A stretch of 35,082 bases of DNA from Streptosporangiaceae bacterium (lineage in GTDB: Bacteria; Actinomycetota; Actinomycetes; Streptosporangiales; Streptosporangiaceae), in assembly GCA_019245115.1 (NCBI GenBank), contig JAFARZ010000100.1, positions 1 to 35,082 of the forward strand, written 5' to 3'. Of the stretch, positions 22,765 through 33,616 are shown piece after piece. The translations under genes were made by a program, and so were the position numbers. The notes beneath the pieces are model-generated. The model was not told the origin of the DNA. It was given only the letters and a program-made list of their open reading frames with translations, and did no database searches. Each line of letters opens with the position of its first letter. Position 1 is the stretch's first letter.

Positions 22765-23808
22765 GTGACGCTGCTTGTCCTGTCCGGTCGCGACGTCCGC
22801 GGGCTGCTGTCCTACGCGGAGTGCGCTGACGTGATGCGGGAGGCGCTGGCCGGTCTCGCCCGCGGCGAGATCCAGCAGCCACTGCGCACGGTGGTCCGCC
22901 CGCCGGGCGCGTCCGGGTTCATGGGGCTGATGCCTTCGTACGCGGAGCAGGCCGGGTACGGGCTGAAGGCGATCTGCATCACCCCGGGGAACCCCGCTCT
23001 CGGCCTGGACACGCACCAGGGCGGGGTGCTGCTGTCCGGGTCGCAGACGGGTGAGCCGCTCGCTCTGGTGAACGCGTCGGCGATCACCGAGATCCGGACC
23101 GCCGCCGTATCCGCGGTAGCCACGGACCTGCTGGCCCGGCCCGGCGCGACCGAGGTGGCGATCATCGGCCTCGGCGTGCAAGCGATTGCGCACGCCCGCG
23201 CGCTAGCCGCGACGCGCAAGCTGACCGGGATCCGCATGGTGGGCCGCGGCCGGAGGCCCAGGCAAATTGAGCACCGCGACCGAAGGTCCAGGCAAACCCA
23301 GCAGGGCGACCTGGACCGCACCCACGAGACGACCAAGGGCCTGGCCGCGGAGCTCGGGGTCCCGTTCACCATACTGACTTCGGTGTCCGCGGCGCTCGAC
23401 GGGGCGGGCATCGTGGTCACGGCCACCACGTCCCGGGAGCCGGTGCTGCGCCGGGAGTGGCTGTCGCCCGGCACCCACATCAACGCGGTCGGCGCCTGCC
23501 TGCCCGCGGATCGCGAGATCGACACCGCCACGATGGCCGACGCCGCGATCATCGCGGACAGCCGCGAGTCCCTGCACAACGAGGCAGGGGACTTCCTGCT
23601 GGCTCAGCGGGAGCTCGGCGAGGGCACGGTGCTGGAGGCTCGCGGCGAGCTGGGCGAGCTCATCACCGGCACGGCACGGGGACGCCGGGACGACAGCGAG
23701 ATCACCCTGTTCGAGTCGCTCGGCCTGGCTGCCGAGGACCTGATGGCGGCCCGGTTCGTCTATGAGAAGGCCAAGCGCACCGGGGCGGGTACGCGCGCCG
23801 ATTTCTGA
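22765..23808 (+). CDS. Ornithine cyclodeaminase / mu-crystallin family protein
   Basis: The 347-residue protein has the substrate-binding N-terminal domain (AGYGLKAICITPGN with Lys68, and HQGGVLLSGSQTGEPLALVNASAITEIRTAAVSAVAT with Arg111) and a Rossmann NAD(P) domain with VAIIGLGVQAIAHARAL (GxGxxA at 135-140). Members include ornithine cyclodeaminase, alanine dehydrogenase and ketimine reductases; specificity is unclear. The start is GTG at 22765 after GAGGGGG. After the second Rossmann strand (GIRMVGR) residues about 160-187 (RGRRPRQIEHRDRRSRQTQQGD) are coded by two copies of the dispersed repeat. Relatives usually have a short loop such as VWSR-P-x-x there, next to the cofactor site, so activity may be altered. 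Confidence 0.85.
   Translation: MTLLVLSGRDVRGLLSYAECADVMREALAGLARGEIQQPLRTVVRPPGASGFMGLMPSYAEQAGYGLKAICITPGNPALGLDTHQGGVLLSGSQTGEPLALVNASAITEIRTAAVSAVATDLLARPGATEVAIIGLGVQAIAHARALAATRKLTGIRMVGRGRRPRQIEHRDRRSRQTQQGDLDRTHETTKGLAAELGVPFTILTSVSAALDGAGIVVTATTSREPVLRREWLSPGTHINAVGACLPADREIDTATMADAAIIADSRESLHNEAGDFLLAQRELGEGTVLEARGELGELITGTARGRRDDSEITLFESLGLAAEDLMAARFVYEKAKRTGAGTRADF
23243..23303 (+). repeat. Dispersed GC-rich repeat, copy 3 (one full, one degenerate unit)
   Basis: Unit one (23243-23277) matches copy 1 except near its end, where AAATTGAGC replaces CAATTCGGC. Unit two (23276-23303) begins GCGACCGAAGGTCCAGGC and agrees at about 22 of 28 positions. Both are in frame in the cyclodeaminase-family gene, in a third reading frame (RRPRQIEHR). 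Confidence 0.85.
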
Positions 23809-23922
23809 CTGGCCGGCGGGCGCTTAGCGCTATCGTGGAAGGGGAGGCGGGCATAACGGGGACCGTCGCGATGTTTTTCAGCTCGGTGCCTCCGGACCCC
23901 TGAGAATGTCAGACCCCTCGGC

Positions 23923-23936
23923 TACGATCCGACCCT
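23923..23936 (+). promoter_or_regulatory. Probable -10 of a leaderless uvrA promoter
   Basis: TACGAT at 23923-23928 is followed by eight bases and the GTG at 23937, so transcription could start at or beside the start codon. A weak -35, CTGAGA at 23900-23905, is 17 bp upstream. No LexA (SOS) box was recognised in 23809-23936. Confidence 0.45.
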
Positions 23937-26909
<2,973 letters not shown>

Positions 26910-27518
26910 CAGTGACGGGTTCGGAACCGCCGGGCGGATCGAATTCCGCCAGCTCGCCGCAGCCGGGGCAGCTCAGCCTCGTCGTCGCCCGCAGCGGCGA
27001 AGTTCCGAACAGCCGGAGGTAGTCCGCCAGCGGCTCGAGGTCCATGCTCGCTCGCCTGCTGTCGACGCCGCCGGGGTCACGCAGGTCCCGGGGAACGTGC
27101 TGGCCGTCCCGGGACGTTACCTGGGTGCCGTACTCTTGCGGCCCGCCTTCGGCGAGCAGCACCCGGTCGGTGAGGTAGGCGAGCTGGCGCCGTGTCGCCT
27201 CGCCCGCGGCCACGGCCGCGGTCAGCAGGCCGAGGCACTCCCGCTGGAACGCGGGATCGGCGTCCGCGTGCTGGGCGAGCAGCCACGCGGCGTGCGCCCC
27301 GTCCGGACCGACGAGGGTCGCCCCGGGCCAGCCGGCCCGGGCTATCACCCGCTTGAGCCAGGGCAGGTTCTCCGCGTCGGCGGCCGCCATGGCCGCCGGG
27401 TCGCAGTCGCGGCGCGCGCTCTGGTCCGTCTCCATCCGGCGCAGCAACTCGCCGCGCAACTCCGCGTCCATCCCCCCAGTCTGGATGACAAAGGGCCTTC
27501 GCACGAACGGCTGTGGTA

Positions 27519-28532
27519 TCACCCGCCGGGAGCGCTGCTTCCCCCGGTAACGGTGAGCTGGGCGTACAGCCAGCACCGGGCGGAATGCCCCCCGCCGAGC
27601 TGGGCTTCTGGCGGGCTGCCCGCGCATGCCTCCATCGCGTGCGGGCAGCGCAGCCGGAACCGGCAGCCCGCGTCGAGGAGCACCTCCCGCCGCTCGGCCG
27701 CCGCGTCACGACGGGCCTCCTGCCGCAAGCGGCGGGCCTGGGCGAGCGACTCGCGCGACGCGCCCGGATCCGGCGCGGCCGCGGCCAGCAGCTGTGTGTA
27801 CGGATGCGCCGGGCGCAGGATCACCTCGTCCGCCGGGCCCTGCTCGACGATCTCTCCCCGGTACATGACCATGATCCGGGACGAGAAGTGCCGCGCCGTG
27901 GCCAGGTCGTGGGTGACGTAGAGCAGGGCGAGGTTGCGCTCCCGCTTCAGCCGGTCGAGCAGGTTGAGGATCTCCAGCCGGATCGAGGTGTCCAGCATGG
28001 ACACCGGCTCGTCGGCGAGCAGCACTTCCGGACCCGAGGCCAGCGCGCGGGCGATCGCGACCCGCTGCCGCTGCCCGCCGGACAGCTCGTGCGGGCGCGA
28101 CCGGGCGATCTCGCCGGCCGGCGTGAGGTTCACCGACCGCAGCAGCTCGTGCACGTCGGCGTCCAGCCGCGCCCGGGAGTGGCCGGGATGCAGCATCAGG
28201 ATCGGACGTGCCAGGTGGTGCCGGACGGTGTGCATCGGATTCAGCGACGCGAATGGATCCTGGAAGATCAGCTGTACCCGCCTGCGGTACGCCCGCAGCG
28301 CGGCCCCGCGCCGCCCGGCCGGCTTCCCGTCCAGCAGCACCTCGCCGCCGGCGGGCCGCAGCAGCCGTCCCACCGTCCGCACCACGGTGGACTTGCCGGA
28401 GCCGCTCTCGCCGACCAGGGCCAGGGTCTCGCCCCGCGCGATCGCGAACGAGCAGTGGCTCACCGCCCGGAAACCGCCGCCGCCGCGTTGCCGGTAGTCG
28501 ACCGTCAGGTCGCGTACCTCGAGCACGCTCAT
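27519..28532 (-). CDS. Opp/Dpp-type ABC transporter ATPase (second ATPase, OppF-like)
   Basis: This 337-residue ATPase is one of two that power the importer. It shows Walker A GESGSGKST (residues 41-49), Q-loop IFQDPFASLNP, signature LSGGQRQRVAIARAL, Walker B VLLADEPVSMLD and the switch histidine in LYVTHD. The C-terminal oligopeptide-transporter extension with cysteines (DAGCRFRLRCPHAMEAC ... ARCWLY) is present. The ATG overlaps the stop of the first ATPase gene (ATGA). It is the last gene of the five-gene importer operon. Confidence 0.93.
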   Translation of the reverse strand: MSVLEVRDLTVDYRQRGGGGFRAVSHCSFAIARGETLALVGESGSGKSTVVRTVGRLLRPAGGEVLLDGKPAGRRGAALRAYRRRVQLIFQDPFASLNPMHTVRHHLARPILMLHPGHSRARLDADVHELLRSVNLTPAGEIARSRPHELSGGQRQRVAIARALASGPEVLLADEPVSMLDTSIRLEILNLLDRLKRERNLALLYVTHDLATARHFSSRIMVMYRGEIVEQGPADEVILRPAHPYTQLLAAAAPDPGASRESLAQARRLRQEARRDAAAERREVLLDAGCRFRLRCPHAMEACAGSPPEAQLGGGHSARCWLYAQLTVTGGSSAPGG

Positions 28533-29653
28533 GAGGTCACCTCGGTGGTCGCCTCTGTTGTGACCTCTGAGGTCGCCTCTGGGGTCGGCGTGTAGGCGGG
28601 ATCGTGCAGGTGGCAGGCGACGAGCCCGCCGCCGCGGCCGGAGGCCCAGGCCGATTCAGCACCGCGGCCGGAGGCCCAGGCCGATTCAGCACCGCGGCCG
28701 GAGGCCCAGGCCGATTCAGCACCGCGGCCGGGCCGCTCCCGCAGCACCGGCGGTACCGTCAGGCACGGCTCGAACGCGGCGCGGCACCGCGGCGCGAACG
28801 GGCAGCCCGCCGGGTCATCGCGCATGTCGGGAGGGTTTCCCGGTATTCCGTGCAGCTCCCCGCGGTCGCCACGCATGTCGGGAAACGAGCTCACGAGTGC
28901 GCGGGTGTACGGATGGGCCGGAGCGCCGGCGATCGCCGCGGCCGGCGCGTACTCCACCAGCTGTCCCGCGTACATGACCGCGAGCCGGTCACTCACCTCC
29001 AGCAGCAGGGAAAGGTCATGGGTGATGAAGATGGCGCTGAACCCGAGTTCCTCCCGCAGCCGCTCGATCTCGTCGAGGACCTCGCGCTGGACCACGACGT
29101 CGAGCGCGGTGGTTGGCTCATCCATGATCACGACCTCGGGGTCGAGCGCCAGTGCCATGGCGATGCCGGCCCGCTGCCGCATGCCTCCGGACAGCTCATG
29201 GGGGAAGCTTCGAGCGCGTTCGGGATCAATGCCCACCTTGACCAGTAGCTCACGCGTTCGCTCCCGGCGGCCGGCGGCGTCCATCTCGGGTGCGTGCGCG
29301 GCGAAGATGTCACCGAACTGGCTGCCGATCGTGGTGACCGGGTTGAGCGAGTTCATCGCACCCTGGAACACCATGGACATCCTGCGCCAGCGGAACCGCC
29401 GCAGCTCGGCGGCGGTCAGGCCACCTACGTCCAGCCCGTCGAACGTGACCGTTCCCGCGGTCAGCCGCGCCGGCGGGCGCAGCAGCCGGGCCAGCGCGTA
29501 GGCCAGCGTTGACTTGCCGCAGCCGCTTTCTCCCGCGAGGCCCAGGACTTCCCCCCGGCGCAGTTCGAGTGACACGTCGCGCACCGCGCGGACCGGCCGC
29601 CGGCCCGCGTACTCGACGCTGATGTGGTCAGCCTTGAGTATGGTCTCGGTCAC
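28529..29653 (-). CDS. Opp/Dpp-type ABC transporter ATPase (first ATPase, OppD-like)
   Basis: The 374-residue ATPase has Walker A GESGCGKST, Q-loop VFQGAMNSLNPV, signature LSGGMRQRAGIAMAL, Walker B VVIMDEPTTALD and switch FITHD. The start is GTG at 29653, overlapping the permease stop (GTGA) with AAGGAG upstream; a much longer frame upstream is only the antisense-free extension of the same frame through the permease gene. The C-terminal oligopeptide domain (CPFAPRCRAAFEPC ... LVACHLHDP) is split by a (GAESAWASGR)x3 insert at about residues 308-341, coded by the dispersed repeat array at 28631-28730. The tail ends in a degenerate E-A/V-T-T/S repeat. Neither expansion touches the nucleotide-binding motifs. 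Confidence 0.93.
   Translation of the reverse strand: MTETILKADHISVEYAGRRPVRAVRDVSLELRRGEVLGLAGESGCGKSTLAYALARLLRPPARLTAGTVTFDGLDVGGLTAAELRRFRWRRMSMVFQGAMNSLNPVTTIGSQFGDIFAAHAPEMDAAGRRERTRELLVKVGIDPERARSFPHELSGGMRQRAGIAMALALDPEVVIMDEPTTALDVVVQREVLDEIERLREELGFSAIFITHDLSLLLEVSDRLAVMYAGQLVEYAPAAAIAGAPAHPYTRALVSSFPDMRGDRGELHGIPGNPPDMRDDPAGCPFAPRCRAAFEPCLTVPPVLRERPGRGAESAWASGRGAESAWASGRGAESAWASGRGGGLVACHLHDPAYTPTPEATSEVTTEATTEVTS
28533..28588. repeat. Degenerate 12-bp tandem repeat at the ATPase C-terminus
   Basis: Four and a half units near GAGGTCGCCTCT code the C-terminal tail EATSEVTTEATTEVTS of the first ATPase. Confidence 0.75.
28631..28730 (+). repeat. Dispersed GC-rich repeat, copy 4: three 30-bp units in tandem
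   Basis: Three units, each ACCGCGGCCGGAGGCCCAGG followed by CCGATTCAGC (the first unit starts GCC), are followed by a ten-base partial unit. Each unit codes ten residues, G-A-E-S-A-W-A-S-G-R, on the minus strand. The near-identity of units implies recent expansion. Confidence 0.95.
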
Positions 29654-30477
29654 GACGTCTCCTTGTACACGCGCAGCCGCGGGTTGAGGATCTCGTCCAT
29701 GCTGAAGTTGATCAGGGCCAGGCCCATGCCGAACAGGGCGATGCACAGGCCCGGCGGGACGAACCACCACCACGCTCCGCTGGACAGGGCCTCGGAGGTC
29801 TGCGCGTAGTACAGCATGGTTCCCCACGTCGGCTGGCCGGAGCTGGCCAGCCCCAGGAAGTCCAGGATGACCAGGGTGAGGATCGCGAAGATCATCGAAT
29901 AGGTGAGCTGAGCGATGATGAGGGCCAGTTCGTTCGGCAGGATCTCGGACAGCACGATCCGCCAGGCCCGTTCGCCGCCGGCCCGCGCCGCCAGCACGTA
30001 GTCGCGGTTGCGGATGGACAGCGTTTGCGCGCGCAGCACCCGTGCCGACGCCGCCCAGCTCACGAACGAGATCACCAGCACGGTCGGCCATACGCCGCTG
30101 GCGTGCACGAACGTGGCGATCACGATGATCAGCGGCAACGCCGGGATGACGAGGACCACGTTCGACAGCAGCGAAAGGCCCTCGTCGACGACCCCGCCGG
30201 CGTAGCCGCCGCCGATGCCGATGGCGATGGCGATGATCGTCGCCACCAGGCCGGCCCCCGCGCCGATCTCCAGCGTGGCCCGGGCGGAGCTGACGATCTG
30301 CGCGAGCACGTCCTGGCCCAGCGAGGTGGTGCCCAGCCAGTGCGCGCCGGACGGCGGCTTCCATTCCAGCCTGCTGAACGCACCCGCGTCCGGGGTCAGG
30401 AAGGGACCGAATATCGCCATCAACGTGAAGAACGCGACGATGCCCGCGCCGGCGTAGAGCCGTCTGGACCTGATCAT
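29650..30477 (-). CDS. Opp/Dpp-type ABC transporter permease (OppC-like)
   Basis: The 275-residue permease has an N-terminal membrane segment (IVAFFTLMAIFGPFL), the HWLGTTSLGQDVLAQIVSSARATL segment typical of OppC/DppC, several further helices, and the cytoplasmic coupling loop AARAGGERAWRIVLSEILPN (EAA motif) that contacts the ATPases. The ATG overlaps the stop of the first permease gene (ATGA), and the stop overlaps the GTG of the first ATPase. Confidence 0.93.
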   Translation of the reverse strand: MIRSRRLYAGAGIVAFFTLMAIFGPFLTPDAGAFSRLEWKPPSGAHWLGTTSLGQDVLAQIVSSARATLEIGAGAGLVATIIAIAIGIGGGYAGGVVDEGLSLLSNVVLVIPALPLIIVIATFVHASGVWPTVLVISFVSWAASARVLRAQTLSIRNRDYVLAARAGGERAWRIVLSEILPNELALIIAQLTYSMIFAILTLVILDFLGLASSGQPTWGTMLYYAQTSEALSSGAWWWFVPPGLCIALFGMGLALINFSMDEILNPRLRVYKETS

Positions 30478-31481
30478 GCGCCCGTCCTTGTCCGTGGGTC
30501 GATGACCGCGTAGAGCAGGTCGACGAGCAGGTTCGCGGCGAGCACGGTCAGCGTGATCACCAGGAAGATGCCCTGCATCAGCGGGTAGTCGTCATTGATC
30601 ACCGCGTTGAAGAGCACGTCGCCGATGCCCGGGTAGTTGAACACCAGCTCCATGCCGATGGCGCCGCTGACCACGAAGCCCAGCGAGATCGCGAAGCCGG
30701 ACACGTTCGGCAGGATGGCGTTCCGGGCGGCGTAGCGGATCATGACCCTACGCGGGGGCAGGCCCTTGGCCTCGGCCGCGATCACGTAGTCCTCGGACAG
30801 CGTCGATACCATCATGTTCCGCATGCTGAGCAGCCAGCCGCCCAGCGAGCTGACCACGATGGTCACGGCCGGCAGGACCGAGTGCTGGATCGCCGAGACG
30901 ATGAACGGGCCGTTGAAGCCGATGGTGCCGGTCGGGTCGTAGCCGCCGCTCGTCGGCAGTACCGGGATCAGCTGGGTGAACAGGTAGGACAGCAGCAGCG
31001 CCAGCCAGAAGTACGGTACGGCGGTGAGGAACGTGGTGGCCGGCACCAGGTGATCCAGCCAGGTGCCGCGCTTCCAGCCGGCCAGAACCCCCAGCGCCGT
31101 GCCGACTCCGAAGCTGATCACGGTCGCCGTGCCGACCAGGATCACCGTCCAGCCGATCGACTGCCGGATGACGCCGGACACCGGGGTCGGGAACTCGTAC
31201 ACCGAAAGTCCGAGCCGCAGGTGGGCGAGGCTGTCCAGGTACTGCCAGTACCTGGTGAAAATCGATCCGGTGCCGAGTCCGAGGATCTTGGCCAGGGCGG
31301 CGGCCTCGCCCGGTGGTGGCGTGCCGAAGCGGGCCTGCCGCCCGATGATCACGTCGACCGGGTTGCCCGGGATCAGGCGGGGAAGGAAGAAGTTCAGCGT
31401 GACCGCCGCCCACGCCGCGACCAGGTAGAACCCGAGCTTGCTGGCGAGGTAACGCCGTGATCCCCGCCTGGGTGCCGTCAT
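30474..31481 (-). CDS. Opp/Dpp-type ABC transporter permease (OppB-like)
   Basis: The 335-residue permease has an N-terminal membrane segment (LGFYLVAAWAAVTLNFFLPRLIPGNPVD), the long external loop typical of OppB/DppB, and the coupling loop AAEAKGLPPRRVMIRYAARNAILP (EAA motif). The terminal region MELVFNYPGIGDVLFNAV ... DYPLMQGIFLVITLTVLAANLLVDLLYAVIDPR is characteristic of the family. It starts 4 bp after the binding-protein stop codon. The likely substrate is not known. Confidence 0.93.
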   Translation of the reverse strand: MTAPRRGSRRYLASKLGFYLVAAWAAVTLNFFLPRLIPGNPVDVIIGRQARFGTPPPGEAAALAKILGLGTGSIFTRYWQYLDSLAHLRLGLSVYEFPTPVSGVIRQSIGWTVILVGTATVISFGVGTALGVLAGWKRGTWLDHLVPATTFLTAVPYFWLALLLSYLFTQLIPVLPTSGGYDPTGTIGFNGPFIVSAIQHSVLPAVTIVVSSLGGWLLSMRNMMVSTLSEDYVIAAEAKGLPPRRVMIRYAARNAILPNVSGFAISLGFVVSGAIGMELVFNYPGIGDVLFNAVINDDYPLMQGIFLVITLTVLAANLLVDLLYAVIDPRTRTGA

Positions 31482-31485
31482 CCGG

Positions 31486-33135
31486 CTACTTGACCGGGGT
31501 CAGCCTGGCCGCGACCCAGCCGCAGTCGGGATTCAGCCAGGGGGCGGCGCCTGCCCACGGGTTCGATGTGGTGGGGAAGTTGGTGACCGAGTTCTCGTTG
31601 AACTCGATCTCGTCCATGGCGTCCATCAGCGGGATGACCGGAAGCTGCTGCTTGATGATCGACTCGATCTGGTAGAACGCCTGGTTCTGCACGGCCGTAT
31701 CGGTGGTGCTCCCGATCGTGTTCAGCAGGGCGTCGACCGTGGGGTTGTGGTAGCGGCCGAAGTCCCCGACGGTCTCCGACGTGCCGATCGGCCTGCTGAC
31801 CGCGCTGTCCAGCAGGTTGTAGTAGAAGGTGTACGGACTGGGGGTGTAGCCGCCGTTGGACATCAGCAGCTCGAAGTTGCCGCTGTACTGATCGGACAGC
31901 CACACCGAGTAGGCCTCCTGCGTGATGTTGAGCTCGATGCCCGCCGCCTTGAGCTCAGACTGCATGATCTCCAGCAGCGACTGGAAGTCGGTCCAGCCGG
32001 ACACCACCTTGACGTTGAGGGTCACCGGAAGCTTGAAGCCGGATGCCTGGAGGATCTGCTTGGCCCGCGCCGGATCGGGGCCGCCGAAGTTGTCCGATTG
32101 CGTCTGCGGGCTGGCCACGTTCTTGAAGTCCGGCAGCAGCAGCATCTCCGGATTGGTCGCCGGGCCGTAGCCGTTGTACACGGACTGGCTCATGTAGCCG
32201 CGGTCGAGCGCGGCGCTGATCGCCTGCCGCAGCGCGAGGTTCGTGGTCGGCCCCTTCACCATGTTCGGGATCAGGTAGTCGATGGCCAGGGGGATGTCGG
32301 TGACCTTGAACTTGGAGCTCTTCGCCAGGTAGGTCTGATTGATGTTCGGAACGAAGCCGCCGCCCCAGTCGATCTGCCCGGCCTCGATGGCGGCGTCGGC
32401 CGTGTTGTTGGTGGTGTAGACGAGGAACTCATACGTCTTGACCTTCGGCAGCCCCGGCATGTAGTAGTGCGGGTTCGCGGTCAGCGTCAGCGCCTGGGGC
32501 GTGACCTTGGAGACCATGTAGGCGCCGGTGCCGACCGGGTTCGGATCGGGCCACGTGGCCGGGTCCTTGACCGTCGACCAGATGTGCTCCGGCAGGATCA
32601 TCACCTTTCCCGCGATGTAGTACAGGTCGGTGTAGACCGGCTCGGTGAAGCTGACCGTCACGCTGTACGGGCCGTTCGTGGTGACGCTGGCGATCGGCAG
32701 TCCGTACTGGTTGAGCGCCGGGTTCCCCTTGATCCTGGTGAACGTGGAGGCTACGTCGGTGCTGGTGAACGGCTTGCCATCGGTCCAGGTCACGTTGTGC
32801 CGCAGGGTGAACGTGAGCGACTTGCCCCCGTTGCCCCAGTTGTAACCGGTGGCCAGCCACGGCTGCACGTTCCCCGACTGCGCGGTGTCGAAGAACATCA
32901 GCGGCTCGTAGATCATGCCGTTGGAGATGGCCAGATTGCCTGGCGAGTACGTGTTGAAGTCGGCTGTGTACGGTGCGGAGGTGAACGTTCCCACGACCGT
33001 GCCGCTCGGTCCTGAGGACGGCTTGCCGGTCGCGTTGCTCCCGTTGCCGCCGCCGCACGCGGCAAGCATGCCGACCGCGACGATCGCGGTGATGAATCCG
33101 GCGGCGGTGGAACGAGATCTGCCGTGTCTCGTCAT
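31486..33135 (-). CDS. Extracellular solute-binding lipoprotein (SBP family 5)
   Basis: The 549-residue binding protein captures the substrate for the adjacent importer. I chose the ATG at 33135 (GAAGG upstream); it begins MTRHGRSRSTAAGF and runs through a hydrophobic core to the lipobox LAAC, followed by a Gly/Ser/Asn linker. The longer open frame would put 37 unusual residues before the signal peptide. Family-5 hallmarks are IYEPLMFFDTAQSGNVQPWLATGYNWGNGGKSLTFTLRHNVTWTDGKPFTSTDVASTF near the start and RYHNPTVDALLNTI near the end. Despite the oligopeptide-type fold, LacI-controlled systems of this type often carry oligosaccharides, so a sugar substrate is plausible; this is inference from the regulator. 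Confidence 0.93.
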   Translation of the reverse strand: MTRHGRSRSTAAGFITAIVAVGMLAACGGGNGSNATGKPSSGPSGTVVGTFTSAPYTADFNTYSPGNLAISNGMIYEPLMFFDTAQSGNVQPWLATGYNWGNGGKSLTFTLRHNVTWTDGKPFTSTDVASTFTRIKGNPALNQYGLPIASVTTNGPYSVTVSFTEPVYTDLYYIAGKVMILPEHIWSTVKDPATWPDPNPVGTGAYMVSKVTPQALTLTANPHYYMPGLPKVKTYEFLVYTTNNTADAAIEAGQIDWGGGFVPNINQTYLAKSSKFKVTDIPLAIDYLIPNMVKGPTTNLALRQAISAALDRGYMSQSVYNGYGPATNPEMLLLPDFKNVASPQTQSDNFGGPDPARAKQILQASGFKLPVTLNVKVVSGWTDFQSLLEIMQSELKAAGIELNITQEAYSVWLSDQYSGNFELLMSNGGYTPSPYTFYYNLLDSAVSRPIGTSETVGDFGRYHNPTVDALLNTIGSTTDTAVQNQAFYQIESIIKQQLPVIPLMDAMDEIEFNENSVTNFPTTSNPWAGAAPWLNPDCGWVAARLTPVK

Positions 33136-33205
33136 CGCGGGCACCTTCTTCCAGCTGAACCAGGGATCGGAGGATGGCCTCGCCAGAAAAATCTGGTGTG
33201 CCGCG

Positions 33206-33235
33206 ATCGAAACACTATACCGGTTAAGTGTCAAG
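33206..33235 (-). promoter_or_regulatory. Importer promoter with operator between -35 and -10
   Basis: On the minus strand TTGACA (33234-33229) and TTCGAT (33211-33206) are separated by 17 bp. The palindrome with arms ACACTATACC and GGTTAAGTGT (33212-33231, 8 of 10 positions symmetrical, centred on CCGG) fills the spacer and overlaps the -35. A repressor bound here would block RNA polymerase. The adjacent LacI protein is the obvious candidate. The binding-protein gene starts about 70 bp downstream. Confidence 0.7.
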
Positions 33236-33316
33236 CCTTCAGTCACGAGAAGAAGGCGCGCTTTCGGTCTCCGCGCTTACCGAGTTTGAAGATCCATGGT
33301 CTACAGCGTGCCGGCG

Positions 33317-33425
33317 GCACTATCGAGCGCGCCAGAGCTTGAGAGAAGCCTGCGAGAAGCGTGCCAGAGCCTGCCAAAACCCTGCGAGAGCGTGCCAGAA
33401 GGTGCCGGAGCGTGCCGCCCGTGCC
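33317..33425. repeat. Imperfect non-coding repeats
   Basis: Variants of GAGCGTGCCAGA and CCTGCGAGAAG alternate over about 110 bp upstream of the importer promoter. The spacing is irregular and the units differ, unlike the in-frame repeats inside genes. Confidence 0.5.
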
Positions 33426-33616
33426 CACTCGTGTCATCGGCTCGGACGCGGGCCCCTTTTGCCCTTCCGCTCCATATAGCGTGGAAATTCCATGCTATGC
33501 GGAAGTCCGCCCGCCGTATTCGTACAGTTAATTTCCATGCAGCATGGATGTTCCGCCTTAATCCGCATCCTGTTCGGTATTTAGCGGGCATTCAGGACGA
33601 TCGCCCTCGCCCGGAT

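Larger units (their letters stand above)
33136..33616. other. Non-coding region between lacI and the importer, rich in dyads
   Basis: No credible gene is seen in these 481 bp. Apart from the promoter at 33206-33235 it contains imperfect purine-pyrimidine repeats built from GAGCGTGCCAGA and CCTGCGAGA (33317-33425). It also holds a 23-bp dyad, ATAGCGTGGAA-A-TTCCATGCTAT (33476-33498), GCGGA-AG-TCCGC just after it, and the perfect TCCATGC-A-GCATGGA (33534-33548). The two larger dyads share TTCCATGC. Confidence 0.5.

Noticed and set aside
28631-28730. Possible CRISPR array because of regular 30-bp repeats
   Set aside because: The units are directly adjacent without spacers and lie in frame inside an ATPase gene.
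29654-30364. Upstream extension of the first ATPase frame
   Set aside because: It overlaps the permease gene in another frame; the GTG at 29653 has a ribosome site and begins at the domain start.
33317-33425. Possible CRISPR or iteron array in the importer upstream region
   Set aside because: Unit length and spacing are irregular, the units are degenerate, and no replication or cas gene is near.
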